Positions 36,475 to 44,956 are shown, numbered from the stretch's first letter. The stretch: DNA of 47,818 bases from Clostridiales bacterium (GCA_021201475.1 JAJQEV010000089.1:1-47818), one strand, 5' to 3'. Made by a program: numbers and translations. Notes: generated by a model from the sequence alone, not told the origin.

Positions 36475-36567
36475 TGCTGTTGGAACGTTTTTTTGTTTAC
36501 TTTTGTGAAACATGGGGCATACTGGATATATCCTGCGCTACATCTACCGTATGAAAGGAGCCTCCCT

Positions 36568-36894
36568 ATGAACAAGCACCGCCTCACCCTCCTGCTGACC
36601 GCCTGCGTCACAGCCCTGAACCTGACCCTGGCCGCCGCCCTCACCCCTCAGGCGGAGAGTGCCGACCTCTCCTACGCTGCCGCCGCCCCTGTGGATGCCG
36701 AAGCGGACAGCGACGGCTATCTGCTGCTGGCCGTGGACGGCAAGGTCTGCGTCTATCAGGACGGAGCGCTGCTGATGCGAACCGAAATCGACGTCTCCCT
36801 GCTGCCCGCCGCCGACAGGGCCGACCTGGCCGCCGGTATCTGCGCCGCGGATGCCTTCGCCCTGGCCGCCTATCTGGAGGATTTTGGGGCGTAG
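36568..36894 (+). CDS. Exported protein with a BofC-C-like domain
   Basis: 108 residues. The N-terminus is a secretion signal (NKHR, then a hydrophobic run of about 20 residues, with cleavage probably after AAALT or ESA). The body, from GYLLLAVDGKVCVYQDG to IDVSLLPAADRADLAAGI, matches the pattern of the BofC C-terminal-like domain found in small exported Clostridial proteins (Y-x-L-K-x-y-x-G-x-V-a-V-y, then D-x-x-v-x-x-L-P-x-x-D-x-x-x-L-x-x-G-I). BofC itself acts in sporulation signalling, but the role of these stand-alone forms is unknown. AAAGGAG lies 7 bases before the ATG at 36568, and the upstream extension of the frame is not supported. It stands between the divergent PBP gene and the DUF1292 gene. 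Confidence 0.72.
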   Translation: MNKHRLTLLLTACVTALNLTLAAALTPQAESADLSYAAAAPVDAEADSDGYLLLAVDGKVCVYQDGALLMRTEIDVSLLPAADRADLAAGICAADAFALAAYLEDFGA

Positions 36895-36957
36895 AGGCGG
36901 CCACGGGCCGCCTGGGGGTACGCCATAGAAATTTTACGCAAAATCCCAGCGTTCCCC

Positions 36958-36986
36958 TTGCAATTTTCTCCGTTTCGGGGTATAGT
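36958..36986 (+). promoter_or_regulatory. Promoter of the DUF1292 gene
   Basis: TTGCAA (36958-36963), a 17-base spacer and TATAGT (36981-36986). Confidence 0.7.
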
Positions 36987-37071
36987 ATCAATATCATCAG
37001 ATGCGAACGGCGTTTCTCCCCCTGCGGGCAAAAGCTGTCCGGCTGACAGAACGCAGAATGGAGTCCTTTTT

Positions 37072-37422
37072 ATGAGCGATGAACAGACAATGCTGCCCGA
37101 GGACGATGGCCTGCCCGAAGATTTGAACGGCACTTTTATGACCCTGATCGATGAGGAGGGCAACGACCTGGAGTTGGAATACGTCGATACTCTGGAGTAT
37201 AACGGCGGCATTTATATGGCCTTCTATCCCACCGTGCCAGAGGGCGTAGACCCAGACACTGTGGAGGACGATGAGGATTATGGCCTGATTATCCTCCGCG
37301 TGGTTTCGGTGGACGGCGAGGATCAGCTGGAAACCATCTCCGATGAGGTGGAGTTGCAGGCCGTCTATGACAGGCTGATGGAGGAGCTGTTTGAAGAGGA
37401 TGAGGAAGAAGAGGGCGAATAG
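37072..37422 (+). CDS. DUF1292-family acidic protein (YrzB-like)
   Basis: 116 residues, very acidic, ending in a Glu/Asp run. The core, TLIDEEGNDLELEYVDTLEYNG, then YMAFYP and DYGLIILRVV, then a DEVELQAVYDRLMEEL end, is the DUF1292 pattern. The family is widespread in Firmicutes and often found beside yrrK/yrzL; its function is not established. GGAG lies 8 bases before the ATG at 37072. It is followed after about 20 bases by the 6S-RNA candidate. Confidence 0.85.
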   Translation: MSDEQTMLPEDDGLPEDLNGTFMTLIDEEGNDLELEYVDTLEYNGGIYMAFYPTVPEGVDPDTVEDDEDYGLIILRVVSVDGEDQLETISDEVELQAVYDRLMEELFEEDEEEEGE

Positions 37423-37442
37423 CATCCCCCCTTGGCGCATAT

Positions 37443-37655
37443 CCTAATCTCCGTTTCAGGCTGCACGGAACCGTATCGCCCTGCTTGGTGCGTGATGGCT
37501 CCTCTTTTAAACCCACATTTCTTAAACGGGACGCTTACCTCTCGCAGTGGATTGCAGGCCTCCCAGCCCATTTCGGATGGCCTGGAAGTTGGAAGCAGTA
37601 AAAGCTGCGGGGCGGCGACCCACCTGCCCTAATCGTGCAGGTTTAAACCGGAGTC
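37443..37655 (+). ncRNA. ssrS: Structured small RNA, candidate 6S RNA
   Basis: A gene-free stretch (37423-37850) contains an RNA of about 200 bases with a rod-like fold visible by eye. A closing stem pairs TCCGTTT...CTGCACG (37450-37467) with CGTGCAG...AAACCGGA (37634-37652). An inner stem pairs GCCCTGC (37478-37484) with GCGGGGC (37607-37613). A large internal bubble contains TTTTAAACCCAC on the 5' side and GGAAGCAGTAAAAGC on the 3' side. The apical hairpin carries a TTCG loop (about 37564-37582). Size, closing stem, open central bubble and single long rod match 6S RNA, which binds sigma-A RNA polymerase. I found no convincing promoter just upstream. Other structured RNAs are not excluded. 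Confidence 0.6.
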
Positions 37656-37678
37656 ACACGGCCAAAGCGGGGTTTCTT

Positions 37679-37708
37679 GCCATGCGCGAAGCGCATGGCA
37701 GGTTTTTT
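37679..37708 (+). terminator. Terminator after the 6S-RNA candidate
   Basis: GCCATGCGC-GAA-GCGCATGGC, a 9-bp stem (37679-37699), is followed by AGG and a run of six T residues (37703-37708). Confidence 0.93.
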
Positions 37709-37750
37709 GCGTTTTTTGGGAAAAATCGCCGCGCTTTTTGAGAATTCATC

Positions 37751-37779
37751 TTGAATTTTGGGGCAGTATCGTTTATAAT
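37751..37779 (+). promoter_or_regulatory. Promoter of the foldase-like gene
   Basis: TTGAAT (37751-37756), a 17-base spacer and a perfect TATAAT (37774-37779). Confidence 0.8.
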
Positions 37780-37804
37780 GCCTGTGGACTATTTTGCGAT
37801 TGCG

Positions 37805-37824
37805 TGCCGCAGCACACTGCGGCA
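37805..37824 (+). promoter_or_regulatory. Leader hairpin of the foldase-like gene
   Basis: TGCCGCAG-CACA-CTGCGGCA, an 8-bp perfect stem in the 5' leader about 13 bases before the GGAGGG ribosome-binding site. There is no T run, so it is not a terminator. Confidence 0.5.
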
Positions 37825-37850
37825 TACGGTTTTTGGAGGGAATTAACACA

Positions 37851-39461
37851 ATGAGCGAACAGACGAGCAAAAACGAAAAGGCAAAGAGCAGCCGGAAGCA
37901 GAAGCAGCTGGATCAGGCCCTGGCCGGCCTGTCCGGAAAGGAGCGCCGCGCCGCCGAAGAAAAGCAGCGGGAAAAGCGCAGAATGCGCATTTACATTGCC
38001 ATTGGCGTCATCATTGCCGTGCTGGTGGTCGGGCTTTTGACCTGGGACTCCGGCATCATCCAGTCCCATGCCCCCGCCCTCACCGTTGGCGGCGAGAGCT
38101 ATTCCTCTGTAGAGGTGGGGTACTATTTCAACTCTACCTATAACAGCATTTACTCCTATGCCAGCTACTACGGCCTGGACACCTCCGTCTCCCTGAAGGA
38201 GCAGGAGGCATATTCCGGTTGCACCTGGTATGACTATCTGCTGGACTCTGCCACAGAGAGCCTGACCTCTGTCAGCATTCTGGCTCAGGAGGGCGAGGCC
38301 GCAGGATATGAGCTTTCCGAGGAAGGGGAAGCCGAGGTGGAGGAAGCCATGGAGGAACTGGCCGAGGAGGCTTCGGAGAACGGCGTCAGCGAAGCCTACG
38401 TTCTGCGGGCCTACTATGGCCGCTTTATGACGAAGAAGATTTACAAGAACCTGGTGCGGGAGTCCGTCTATGCCTCCGAGTATGCCGAGTATGTCACCGA
38501 TTCCTTTGAAGTCACTGAGGACGACCTGGAAGAGTACTATGAGGAAAACGCCGACACCATTGACACCTATGACTATGAGTGCTACCTGATTAACGCCACG
38601 GCGGACAGCACCACCGATGATGACGGCAACACGGTGGACCCCACCGAGGAGGAGACCGCCCAGGCTCTGGAGGACGCCACCAACCTGGCGGACGAGTTGG
38701 AAGCCGCCTTTGCCGACGATGATGACGATGCCGTTGCCACTCTGGTGGCGGAGAACGATCTCAGCTCCTACTCCAGCATCTCCCCCTCCTACTTCTCCTC
38801 CTATGACTTTGGCGAGTGGCTGACGGACGCGGACCGCGCCGAGGGCGACACCACCATCATCACCCTCACCTCCACATCCACCTCGGACGACGATGAGGAG
38901 GAAGAGGTGGAGACCGTCACAGGCTACTATGTGCTGAAGTTCAACAGCCGCGTCCGGGATGACTATTACGGCGTCAACCTCTACGACCTTGAATTGGAAG
39001 CGGAAGAGGTCGAGTCCGAGGATGACGAGGATGAGGATGCGGAAACCGTCTATGACATGGATACCGCGCTGGAAAATATCACGGTCTACCGCGATCTGTG
39101 GCTCCAGATGGGCGGCAACGGCGAAGCCTTCGCCAGCGTGGCCCTCACCAACTCCTCCTCATCCTCCGCCTCCAACGGCGGCCTGACCGAGAATGTCTAC
39201 AAGGGCAAGATGACGGATGTGATCGATGAGTGGCTGTTCGGCGGCGACGCGCCGGAGGTCGGCTCCTACGAGATTTTGGAGGACACGGAGAACAACTGCT
39301 ATTACCTGGTCTATGTGGACAGCTATCAGGAGCTGTATTACTGGCAGACCTCCGCAAAATCCTCCATCCAGAGCGATCGCTATAGCGACTGGTACACCGA
39401 GACTGCGGAGAACTACGAGGTTTCCACCACCGCCTTCCTCTCCACGCTGACGGTGATTTGA
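37851..39461 (+). CDS. Membrane-anchored SurA/PrsA-like foldase-type protein
   Basis: 536 residues. A Lys/Arg/Glu-rich cytoplasmic N-terminus (1-45) is followed by one membrane segment (about 47-66, IYIAIGVIIAVLVVGLLTW) and a long acidic outer part. The outer part begins APALTVGGESYSSVEVGYYFNSTYN, the way SurA_N-type chaperones begin, with helices around residues 130-215. Its middle is rich in Asp, Glu, Thr and Ser, and a C-terminal module resembles a second copy of the chaperone core (VIDEWLFGGDAPEVGSYEILED, then YYLVYVDSYQE). No complete parvulin (PPIC) active site can be picked out, so isomerase activity is doubtful. It is most likely a surface chaperone. GGAGGG lies 10 bases before the ATG at 37851. 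Confidence 0.7.
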   Translation: MSEQTSKNEKAKSSRKQKQLDQALAGLSGKERRAAEEKQREKRRMRIYIAIGVIIAVLVVGLLTWDSGIIQSHAPALTVGGESYSSVEVGYYFNSTYNSIYSYASYYGLDTSVSLKEQEAYSGCTWYDYLLDSATESLTSVSILAQEGEAAGYELSEEGEAEVEEAMEELAEEASENGVSEAYVLRAYYGRFMTKKIYKNLVRESVYASEYAEYVTDSFEVTEDDLEEYYEENADTIDTYDYECYLINATADSTTDDDGNTVDPTEEETAQALEDATNLADELEAAFADDDDDAVATLVAENDLSSYSSISPSYFSSYDFGEWLTDADRAEGDTTIITLTSTSTSDDDEEEEVETVTGYYVLKFNSRVRDDYYGVNLYDLELEAEEVESEDDEDEDAETVYDMDTALENITVYRDLWLQMGGNGEAFASVALTNSSSSSASNGGLTENVYKGKMTDVIDEWLFGGDAPEVGSYEILEDTENNCYYLVYVDSYQELYYWQTSAKSSIQSDRYSDWYTETAENYEVSTTAFLSTLTVI

Positions 39462-39488
39462 CCCTTCACAAACCGCAATGTATAAAAT

Positions 39489-39527
39489 ATCCCTCTCCAC
39501 CCATACTGGGTGGGGAGGGATTTCTTT
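39489..39527 (+). terminator. Terminator whose 3' arm contains the next gene's ribosome-binding site
   Basis: A 14-bp stem, ATCCCTCTCCACCC (39489-39502) with GGGTGGGGAGGGAT (39508-39521), around a 5-base loop is followed by TTCTTTG. The 3' arm holds GGGGAGGG, the only ribosome-binding site for the TSUP gene that starts 5 bases later. Confidence 0.8.
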
Positions 39528-39888
39528 GTCTCGCAAAGCTGTCAACTGGAAATGCGGGGTCAGCGGAGCGCTGGCCGGGTTCTCCAACGGGTTCTTCGGT
39601 GCGGGAGGCGGCATGGTGCTGGTACCCCTGCTGCTGGGGTGGGTCAGGCTGGAGGAGAAGAAGGCGTTCGCCACCTCCGTGGCGGTGATTTTGCCCATTT
39701 GCGCCATATCCTGCGCCGTGTACTGGTGGAAGGGGCTGCTGGACCTGGGTGCGGCGCTGCCCTTCCTCCTCAGCGGCGCGGTGGGAGGTTGGCTTGGGGG
39801 ACGCTGGTATGACCGGGTCAGCGGCAAGCTGCTGCGCCGGGCCTTCGCTCTGCTGACCATCTATGGGGGGATTCGATGCCTGTTTTGA
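39526..39888 (+). CDS. TSUP (TauE/SafE) family permease, N-terminal half
   Basis: 120 residues with four membrane segments. It carries the family repeat signature GALAGFSNGFFGAGGGMVLVPLLL near the start and a GGWLGGRW loop. The TSUP family (PF01925) moves sulfonates, sulfite or other small organic anions; a full protein has two homologous halves in about 250 residues. Here each half is its own gene. A TTG start at 39526, 6 bases after GGGAGGG, is preferred to the ATG at 39478, which lies before the terminator hairpin. The gene overlaps the second half by 13 bases. Confidence 0.8.
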   Translation: MSRKAVNWKCGVSGALAGFSNGFFGAGGGMVLVPLLLGWVRLEEKKAFATSVAVILPICAISCAVYWWKGLLDLGAALPFLLSGAVGGWLGGRWYDRVSGKLLRRAFALLTIYGGIRCLF

Positions 39889-40244
39889 ACCTGTTGGCCG
39901 GTCTGGCCACCGGCGTGCTGTCCGCCTTCGGCATTGGCGGGGGGACGCTGCTTTTGCTCTACCTGACCTTTTTAGCCGGATTCTCCCAGCAGACCGCTCA
40001 GGGAATCAATCTGCTGTATTTCCTGCCCACCGCCGGAGCCTCCCTGCCCCTGCATCTGAAGCGGGGAGCCGTCGACCGAAGGCTGGCGCTGGTGGGCGGG
40101 GTCTGCGGCTGTGCAGCCGCCATCGGTGGCTCCCTGCTGGCCTCGATTCTGGAGCCGGGCTTCCTGCGCCAGTGCTTTGGTGTGTATTTAATTGCCACAG
40201 GCTGCGTTACCCTGTTTGGAGGGAAGCGAGCCTCCGGCCAATGA
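39876..40244 (+). CDS. TSUP (TauE/SafE) family permease, C-terminal half
   Basis: 122 residues with four membrane segments, starting with GLATGVLSAFGIGGGTLLLLYL, the same glycine-rich repeat as the partner gene. The ATG lies inside the last codons of the first half (ATGCCTGTTTTGA overlap), so translation is coupled, and the two products probably assemble into one eight-helix carrier. The substrate is unknown. A recent frameshift in one ancestral gene is also possible, but both halves keep complete ends. It is followed by a terminator at 40258. Confidence 0.82.
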   Translation: MPVLNLLAGLATGVLSAFGIGGGTLLLLYLTFLAGFSQQTAQGINLLYFLPTAGASLPLHLKRGAVDRRLALVGGVCGCAAAIGGSLLASILEPGFLRQCFGVYLIATGCVTLFGGKRASGQ

Positions 40245-40257
40245 CATTATGTGCAAA

Positions 40258-40287
40258 ACCGGTGCGGGCCAAACGGCCCGCACCGGT
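40258..40287. terminator. Bidirectional terminator between the TSUP and YhgE-like genes
   Basis: A perfect 13-bp stem, ACCGGTGCGGGCC/GGCCCGCACCGGT, with the loop AAAC lies between convergent genes. The plus side continues GTATTG and the minus side has TTTTGC. Confidence 0.85.
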
Positions 40288-40307
40288 GTATTGCAAGTCG
40301 GCTGAAC

Positions 40308-42875
40308 TCAGTACAGCCCGAACAGCCGCAGCAGCTTTTGCCAGAAGTTCAGCGTCTCCGCTACTTCCTCCCCCGCTTCCTCCGCCTCCTGGACGGAGAT
40401 GGCCTCCGTCTGGATGACGAACTGGACGGCATCCACATTGGTGTTCTTCTCCGACACGAAGGAGACCGTGTCCTCCGCGCCGCCCTTTAGCTCCTCCAGC
40501 ATGGTATCGATAGTGTCGCTGACCTGGGTATCCATATCAGAGGTCTCCTCCCGCAGGGTGGAGGTACCGTTATACAGTTCGCTGGTTCCGTCATACAGGC
40601 TGCCCGCCCCATCGCTCAGGGTCAGGGTGCCGTCATACAGGCTGCCGGCCCCGTCCGCCAACTCGGACGCGCCGCCGGTCAGCTGTCGAACCCCGTCCCG
40701 CAGGGTAGCAACGCCCTCCAGCAGTTCCTCCGTTCCCTGGTACAGGATCGTGCTGCCCTGATACAGGGAGGCAAGGCCCGCATACAGGGCATCCGCCCCG
40801 TCGCTGAGGGCGTCCGCGCCGTCCTTCAGGCTGTCCGCGCCGTCGGCCACCTCGTCCGCCCCGGAGGACAAGGCGTCGGCCCCGTCGGTCAACTGAGATG
40901 CGCCGTCGTACAGGCTGCTGGCCCCGTCATACAGAGTATCGGTGCCGCTGACTAGGGCCGCGCTGCCCTGGGTCAGGGCGGTAACGCCCTCCATCACCTG
41001 GCTGTACCCGGCCACCACCTGGGCCACACCAGAAGTGTAGCTTTGGATGCCTTCGTCCAGGGCGGTGTACTGAGTCACCAGTTCGTTGACGCCGTCGGCC
41101 AGTTGGGCCAGGCTGGCAATCGTTCCGCTGAGGGTAGTGACCAGCGTACCAATGGCCGTGTCAAACTCTCCATAGGCCGTCTCCAGCGCCGCCGCCCCCT
41201 CGGCCAGGGTATCAACGGAGCCGGAAACCGTGTCCAGATAGCTTTCCATCCCGCTGATAGCGCCGTTGCTGCCGGTCAGGAGGGTGACGACCTGTTGGAG
41301 GGTGGCAATGGTGCTTTCCAGCTCCGCCGCCGTATCCTCGTAGCCGGACACTCCGGAGATTTGGCTCAGCTGGGTTTGCAGTGCGGCGATTTGTGCGGTC
41401 AGAGAACTGATTGCCGCGGTGTTGCCCTCCGTCAGCGTGTCAATGTCCAGGCCGTTAGCCGCCATGGCGGTCTTGTACTGCTCATAGCTCACGGCGGACT
41501 GGAGGGCGGCGGCCCCATCCGCCAGGTCGCTGATGGACTGACTGATTTGACCTGATGCTGTCACAAGGCTGCTTAGCTCCTCCGCGCTGGCGGAGACGCC
41601 GCTGAGACCCGCCTGAATCTGCTCCAGCGCCGCCAGCACCGCCGCGCTGCCGTCCGTCAGCGTGTCCGACTGGCTGTCCAGCGCCTCCAGACCGGCCTGC
41701 ACCTGGGCAAGCCCCGCCTGCAAATCGGCAATGCCGCTGTCCAGCTCCTCTGCGCCGCTTTGCAGCGCCGCCGTGCCATTCACCAGACTGGAAGCTCCGC
41801 TTTCCACCGCCGCAGCGCCGTCGACTAGCCCGCCTGCGCCGTCCGCTACCTGACCTGCGCCCTCCGCCAGCGCGGAAGCGCCGTCAGCCAGGGAGGAAGC
41901 GCCATCCTGCAGGTCGGCCGCACCCTTCTTTGCCTCGCCTGCGCCGTCGGCCAGCTCAGAAGCGCCGCCCGTCAGCTCGTCTGCGCCGTCCGCCAGTTCA
42001 TCGGTGCCGGTATCCAGCGCAGAGACGCCGTCCGCCAGCTCAGCGGCCCCGTCCTGCAAGTCGGAAGCGCCGTCGGCCAGCGCGGAAGCGCCCTCTGCCA
42101 GGTCAGACGCGCCGTCCGCCAGCGCTCCTGCGCCGTCGTCCAACGCGACAGTGGCATCCATCAGCGCCGTGACCTGCTCCAGCAGTTCCTCGTCATCGAT
42201 TTCAATGCTCAGGTTCAGCCGGATACCGTTGATGGCAATGCTGTCCATCTCAAAGTCGGTGACATCCGCCGTCACTGCGGTATCCAACCCGTTGCCGGGG
42301 AGGACAGTGAAGGTCAGCTGCTTCTCGCTGCCCACGTTGGCAATGGTGGCGTCCGGGGCGGTGATGTTTGTGCAGTGCTCCGTGTCCAGCGTCAGCGACA
42401 CCTGGAGGGCGTAGGCGTCGAAGAAGTCCCCGGCGCAGGCCTCGTTCTCCGTGATGGAGAGTTGAATCTCCAGCGCGCCGCTCTGCCCGGCCAGCTCCGC
42501 CGGGTCGCATTCCGCGCCGTCCAGATAGTAGCGGATGTCAATGCTCCAGGGAATCTCCCGGTCTTTTAGCTCCCCCTGGTAGTAGACCTTCTCTGCCGTG
42601 GTGGTGAAGGTGATCTCATCCCCGTTCTGGGTGATGTCGTCCAGGGTGTTCAGCGCCTTGATAGAAACATAATCGCCGTAGTCCAGAATATCCCCACTGC
42701 CGAAGCTGTTGACGACATAAATCTCCTGCACCGCGCCGGTGGCATCCAGGTTGATGTAGACAACCTCCTCCTTCTCGGAAGGGGTATCGCTCACAGCTCC
42801 GGCACTCAGCGGCAGCCCCGCCGTCAGCGCTGCGGCCAGCGTCAGGGCCGTGGCCCGTTTCAGTAGCTTCCTCAT
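40308..42875 (-). CDS. Secreted YhgE-like heptad-repeat protein
   Basis: 855 residues. A signal sequence (1-27) is followed by a beta-rich domain (about 30-235) and then a very long region built from seven-residue units of the type L-x-D-G-A-x-x (for example ALADGAS, DLQDGAA, SLYDGAS), covering residues about 245-440 and 655-800. A less regular coiled-coil part lies between them. A short hydrophobic C-terminal end (FWQKLLRLFGLY) closes it. The repeats are those of YhgE/Pip and other wall-spanning Firmicute proteins and predict a long helical fibre outside the membrane. The ATG overlaps the MMPL stop (ATGA), and AAGGAGG is 7 bases upstream. Coupling with MMPL suggests the two work as one envelope system. 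At DNA level it is a 21-base quasi-repeat and may vary in length. Confidence 0.85.
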   Translation of the reverse strand: MRKLLKRATALTLAAALTAGLPLSAGAVSDTPSEKEEVVYINLDATGAVQEIYVVNSFGSGDILDYGDYVSIKALNTLDDITQNGDEITFTTTAEKVYYQGELKDREIPWSIDIRYYLDGAECDPAELAGQSGALEIQLSITENEACAGDFFDAYALQVSLTLDTEHCTNITAPDATIANVGSEKQLTFTVLPGNGLDTAVTADVTDFEMDSIAINGIRLNLSIEIDDEELLEQVTALMDATVALDDGAGALADGASDLAEGASALADGASDLQDGAAELADGVSALDTGTDELADGADELTGGASELADGAGEAKKGAADLQDGASSLADGASALAEGAGQVADGAGGLVDGAAAVESGASSLVNGTAALQSGAEELDSGIADLQAGLAQVQAGLEALDSQSDTLTDGSAAVLAALEQIQAGLSGVSASAEELSSLVTASGQISQSISDLADGAAALQSAVSYEQYKTAMAANGLDIDTLTEGNTAAISSLTAQIAALQTQLSQISGVSGYEDTAAELESTIATLQQVVTLLTGSNGAISGMESYLDTVSGSVDTLAEGAAALETAYGEFDTAIGTLVTTLSGTIASLAQLADGVNELVTQYTALDEGIQSYTSGVAQVVAGYSQVMEGVTALTQGSAALVSGTDTLYDGASSLYDGASQLTDGADALSSGADEVADGADSLKDGADALSDGADALYAGLASLYQGSTILYQGTEELLEGVATLRDGVRQLTGGASELADGAGSLYDGTLTLSDGAGSLYDGTSELYNGTSTLREETSDMDTQVSDTIDTMLEELKGGAEDTVSFVSEKNTNVDAVQFVIQTEAISVQEAEEAGEEVAETLNFWQKLLRLFGLY

Positions 42876-44956
42876 AGGGATTCCTCCTTTTGTTCAGCGG
42901 TTGCAGGCGCAAACCGGGCGTGCAGAGTGGTTTTTCCGATCAGGCCGTCCAGCAGATACAGCAGCCCCGGCAGCACGAACAGCACCAGCGTCAGGGACAG
43001 CAGGCTGCCCCGCCCGATGAGGGTACCCAGCTGGGCGATGATGCCGTGGCTGGAGACAGCCCCTATCATAAAGCCAATCACTGCCAGCACAACGCCGGAG
43101 GTCAGCATGGAGACCGTCACCGCAGAGATGGCCTCCTGCAGGGCACGCTTCTTCCCCATCTCCCGACGGTACTCCATGTAGCGGTCGGTCAGGAGGATGG
43201 CGTAGTCCACCGTGGCGCCCAGCTGGATGCTGCCGATGATGAGGTTGGAGACGTAGAACACCGTGGAATCGGTGAAGTAGGGGACTGCCTGGTTGATCCA
43301 TATAGCCGTCTCAATGGTCAGCACCAGGATCACCGGCAGAGAAATTGACTTCATCGTCAGCAGCAGCACCAGGAAGATGGCCACGATGGCCAGCAGATTC
43401 ACCCGCAGCAGGTCGGCGGTGATGCTGGTTTTCAGGTCGCAGGCCACGACGCCCTCCCCCGCCAGGTAGTAGCTGTCGGGATAGTAGCTCTGGGCCGTCT
43501 CCCGGATGGTGTCCACCAGGGCGAAGGTGGCCTCCCCCTCGTAGTCGGCGTCCACCGTCAGCACCATACGGCTGTAGTTGTCCGACACCAGCTGAGATAA
43601 GGTGTCCTCATCCAGGTAAGCCTCAGGGATTTCCTGGCCCACCGAGTCCACATAGGACAGGATGCTCTTCACCTCCGGAATATCGTGAAGGGCATCGCTC
43701 AGCGCCCGCTGGGTGGCCAGGTCGCCGTTGGGCACCATCAGCACATAGGTATCGCTCTTGCCGAACACCGCCTCGATGGCGGCGGTGTCCTGGCCGTATT
43801 CGGTGTCCTCTCCGAAGATGTGGGAAGACCCGTAATAATAGGAGTTGGCGCTGGAGGCCAGGAAACTCGGGGCCATCACCACCAGAAACACCACCACCAT
43901 GGGAATCATAATCCGGGTGACCACCCGGGCAAAGCCGTGGAAGTCCGGCATAAAGCTGCGGTGGCGGAGCTTATCCAGCCATTTGCTGGCTGCCAGGATG
44001 AACACCGGCATGAACAGGAACACCGTAATCAGGCTGATGGCTACCCCTTTCGCCAGCACCAGCCCCAGATCCGGGCCCAACTGGAACTCCATAAACACCA
44101 GCGCCAGGAAGCCCAGCACTGTGGTCAGCCCGCTGGAGAGGATGGAGGTGGTGGACTTGCAGAGGGCCTCCACCATGGCCTCCTTCGTATCCGGCTGCTC
44201 CAGCCTGCACTCCTCGAACCGGTGAATCAGGAACACGGAGTAGTCCAGGGAGACCGCCATTTGCAGCACCGGCCCCGCCGCATTGGAGGCAAAGGAGATC
44301 TCGCCAAATATCAGATTCGTCCCCATATTGATGACCACCGCCACCAACAGGCCCAGCAGCACCACCACCGGCTCCAGCCAGGAGGTGGTGGTCAGCATCA
44401 GAATGAGGAAGGCGAAAGCCACGCCCACCACCGTAATCATGGCGACTTCGGACTCCGTGCTGCTGGTGGACAGGGCAGTGGAAACGGCGTCGCCGGTCAT
44501 GGCCCCGTCCTCCCCGATGACCGCCCGAATGGCGTTCACCGCCGCCACCAGGCTGTCTTCATCCAGGGTGACGCTGAACAGCGCCGCACCGTCCTGGTAG
44601 TAGGTTTCCACCGTGTCGGTGTCCAGCGTCTCAATGGGCTGGACGATGTCCACCGCGTCGTCCAGCCAGGACACGCTGAGGACGCCTTCGCAGGCTTCGA
44701 TTTGCTCCTTATAGTCCAGGGCCTCCGGAATGGTCACATCCGGCACCATCACCCGGGCGTTGGGGATACCGCCGGAAAACTCGTCTTCCATCACCTCCAG
44801 GGAGATGGTGGAGGCGGTGCCCTCCGGCAGATACTCTGACAGGTCGTAGTTGACCCCTACATCGTCCATCAGGAAGAAGCATATCACTGTGGCAATCAAA
44901 AAGAACACCATGATTTTTTTGGGGTTGTTCACCACCCCCCGGTAAAAAGCCCTCAT
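42872..44956 (-). CDS. MMPL/RND-family transporter
   Basis: 694 residues with twelve membrane helices in the RND duplication: one helix, a large outer loop (about 35-165), five helices, a second helix-loop (about 375-510) and five helices. The functional Asp-Tyr pairs are in VSLDYSVFLIHRFEE near residue 240 and ATVDYAILLTDRYME near residue 580, the MmpL signature for proton-driven transport. Relatives export lipids, siderophores or drugs. GGAGGAGG lies 7 bases before the ATG. It overlaps the genes on both sides by 4 bases and is controlled by the divergent TetR gene. The substrate is unknown; a lipid or amphiphile is likely. Confidence 0.92.
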   Translation of the reverse strand: MRAFYRGVVNNPKKIMVFFLIATVICFFLMDDVGVNYDLSEYLPEGTASTISLEVMEDEFSGGIPNARVMVPDVTIPEALDYKEQIEACEGVLSVSWLDDAVDIVQPIETLDTDTVETYYQDGAALFSVTLDEDSLVAAVNAIRAVIGEDGAMTGDAVSTALSTSSTESEVAMITVVGVAFAFLILMLTTTSWLEPVVVLLGLLVAVVINMGTNLIFGEISFASNAAGPVLQMAVSLDYSVFLIHRFEECRLEQPDTKEAMVEALCKSTTSILSSGLTTVLGFLALVFMEFQLGPDLGLVLAKGVAISLITVFLFMPVFILAASKWLDKLRHRSFMPDFHGFARVVTRIMIPMVVVFLVVMAPSFLASSANSYYYGSSHIFGEDTEYGQDTAAIEAVFGKSDTYVLMVPNGDLATQRALSDALHDIPEVKSILSYVDSVGQEIPEAYLDEDTLSQLVSDNYSRMVLTVDADYEGEATFALVDTIRETAQSYYPDSYYLAGEGVVACDLKTSITADLLRVNLLAIVAIFLVLLLTMKSISLPVILVLTIETAIWINQAVPYFTDSTVFYVSNLIIGSIQLGATVDYAILLTDRYMEYRREMGKKRALQEAISAVTVSMLTSGVVLAVIGFMIGAVSSHGIIAQLGTLIGRGSLLSLTLVLFVLPGLLYLLDGLIGKTTLHARFAPATAEQKEESL

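Noticed and set aside
33600-36554. Very long open frame (984 codons) on the plus strand opposite the PBP gene
   Set aside because: Its translation is Gly/Val/His/Arg-rich with no domain, and it lies exactly antisense to a PBP with all catalytic motifs. GC-rich codon usage keeps the opposite frame open.
37432-37741. Two short plus-strand open frames after the DUF1292 gene
   Set aside because: They cross the stems of the 6S-RNA candidate and its terminator and have no ribosome-binding site.
37851-39461. Parvulin-type PPIase assignment
   Set aside because: No complete PPIC domain signature was visible; the entry is kept as foldase-like only.
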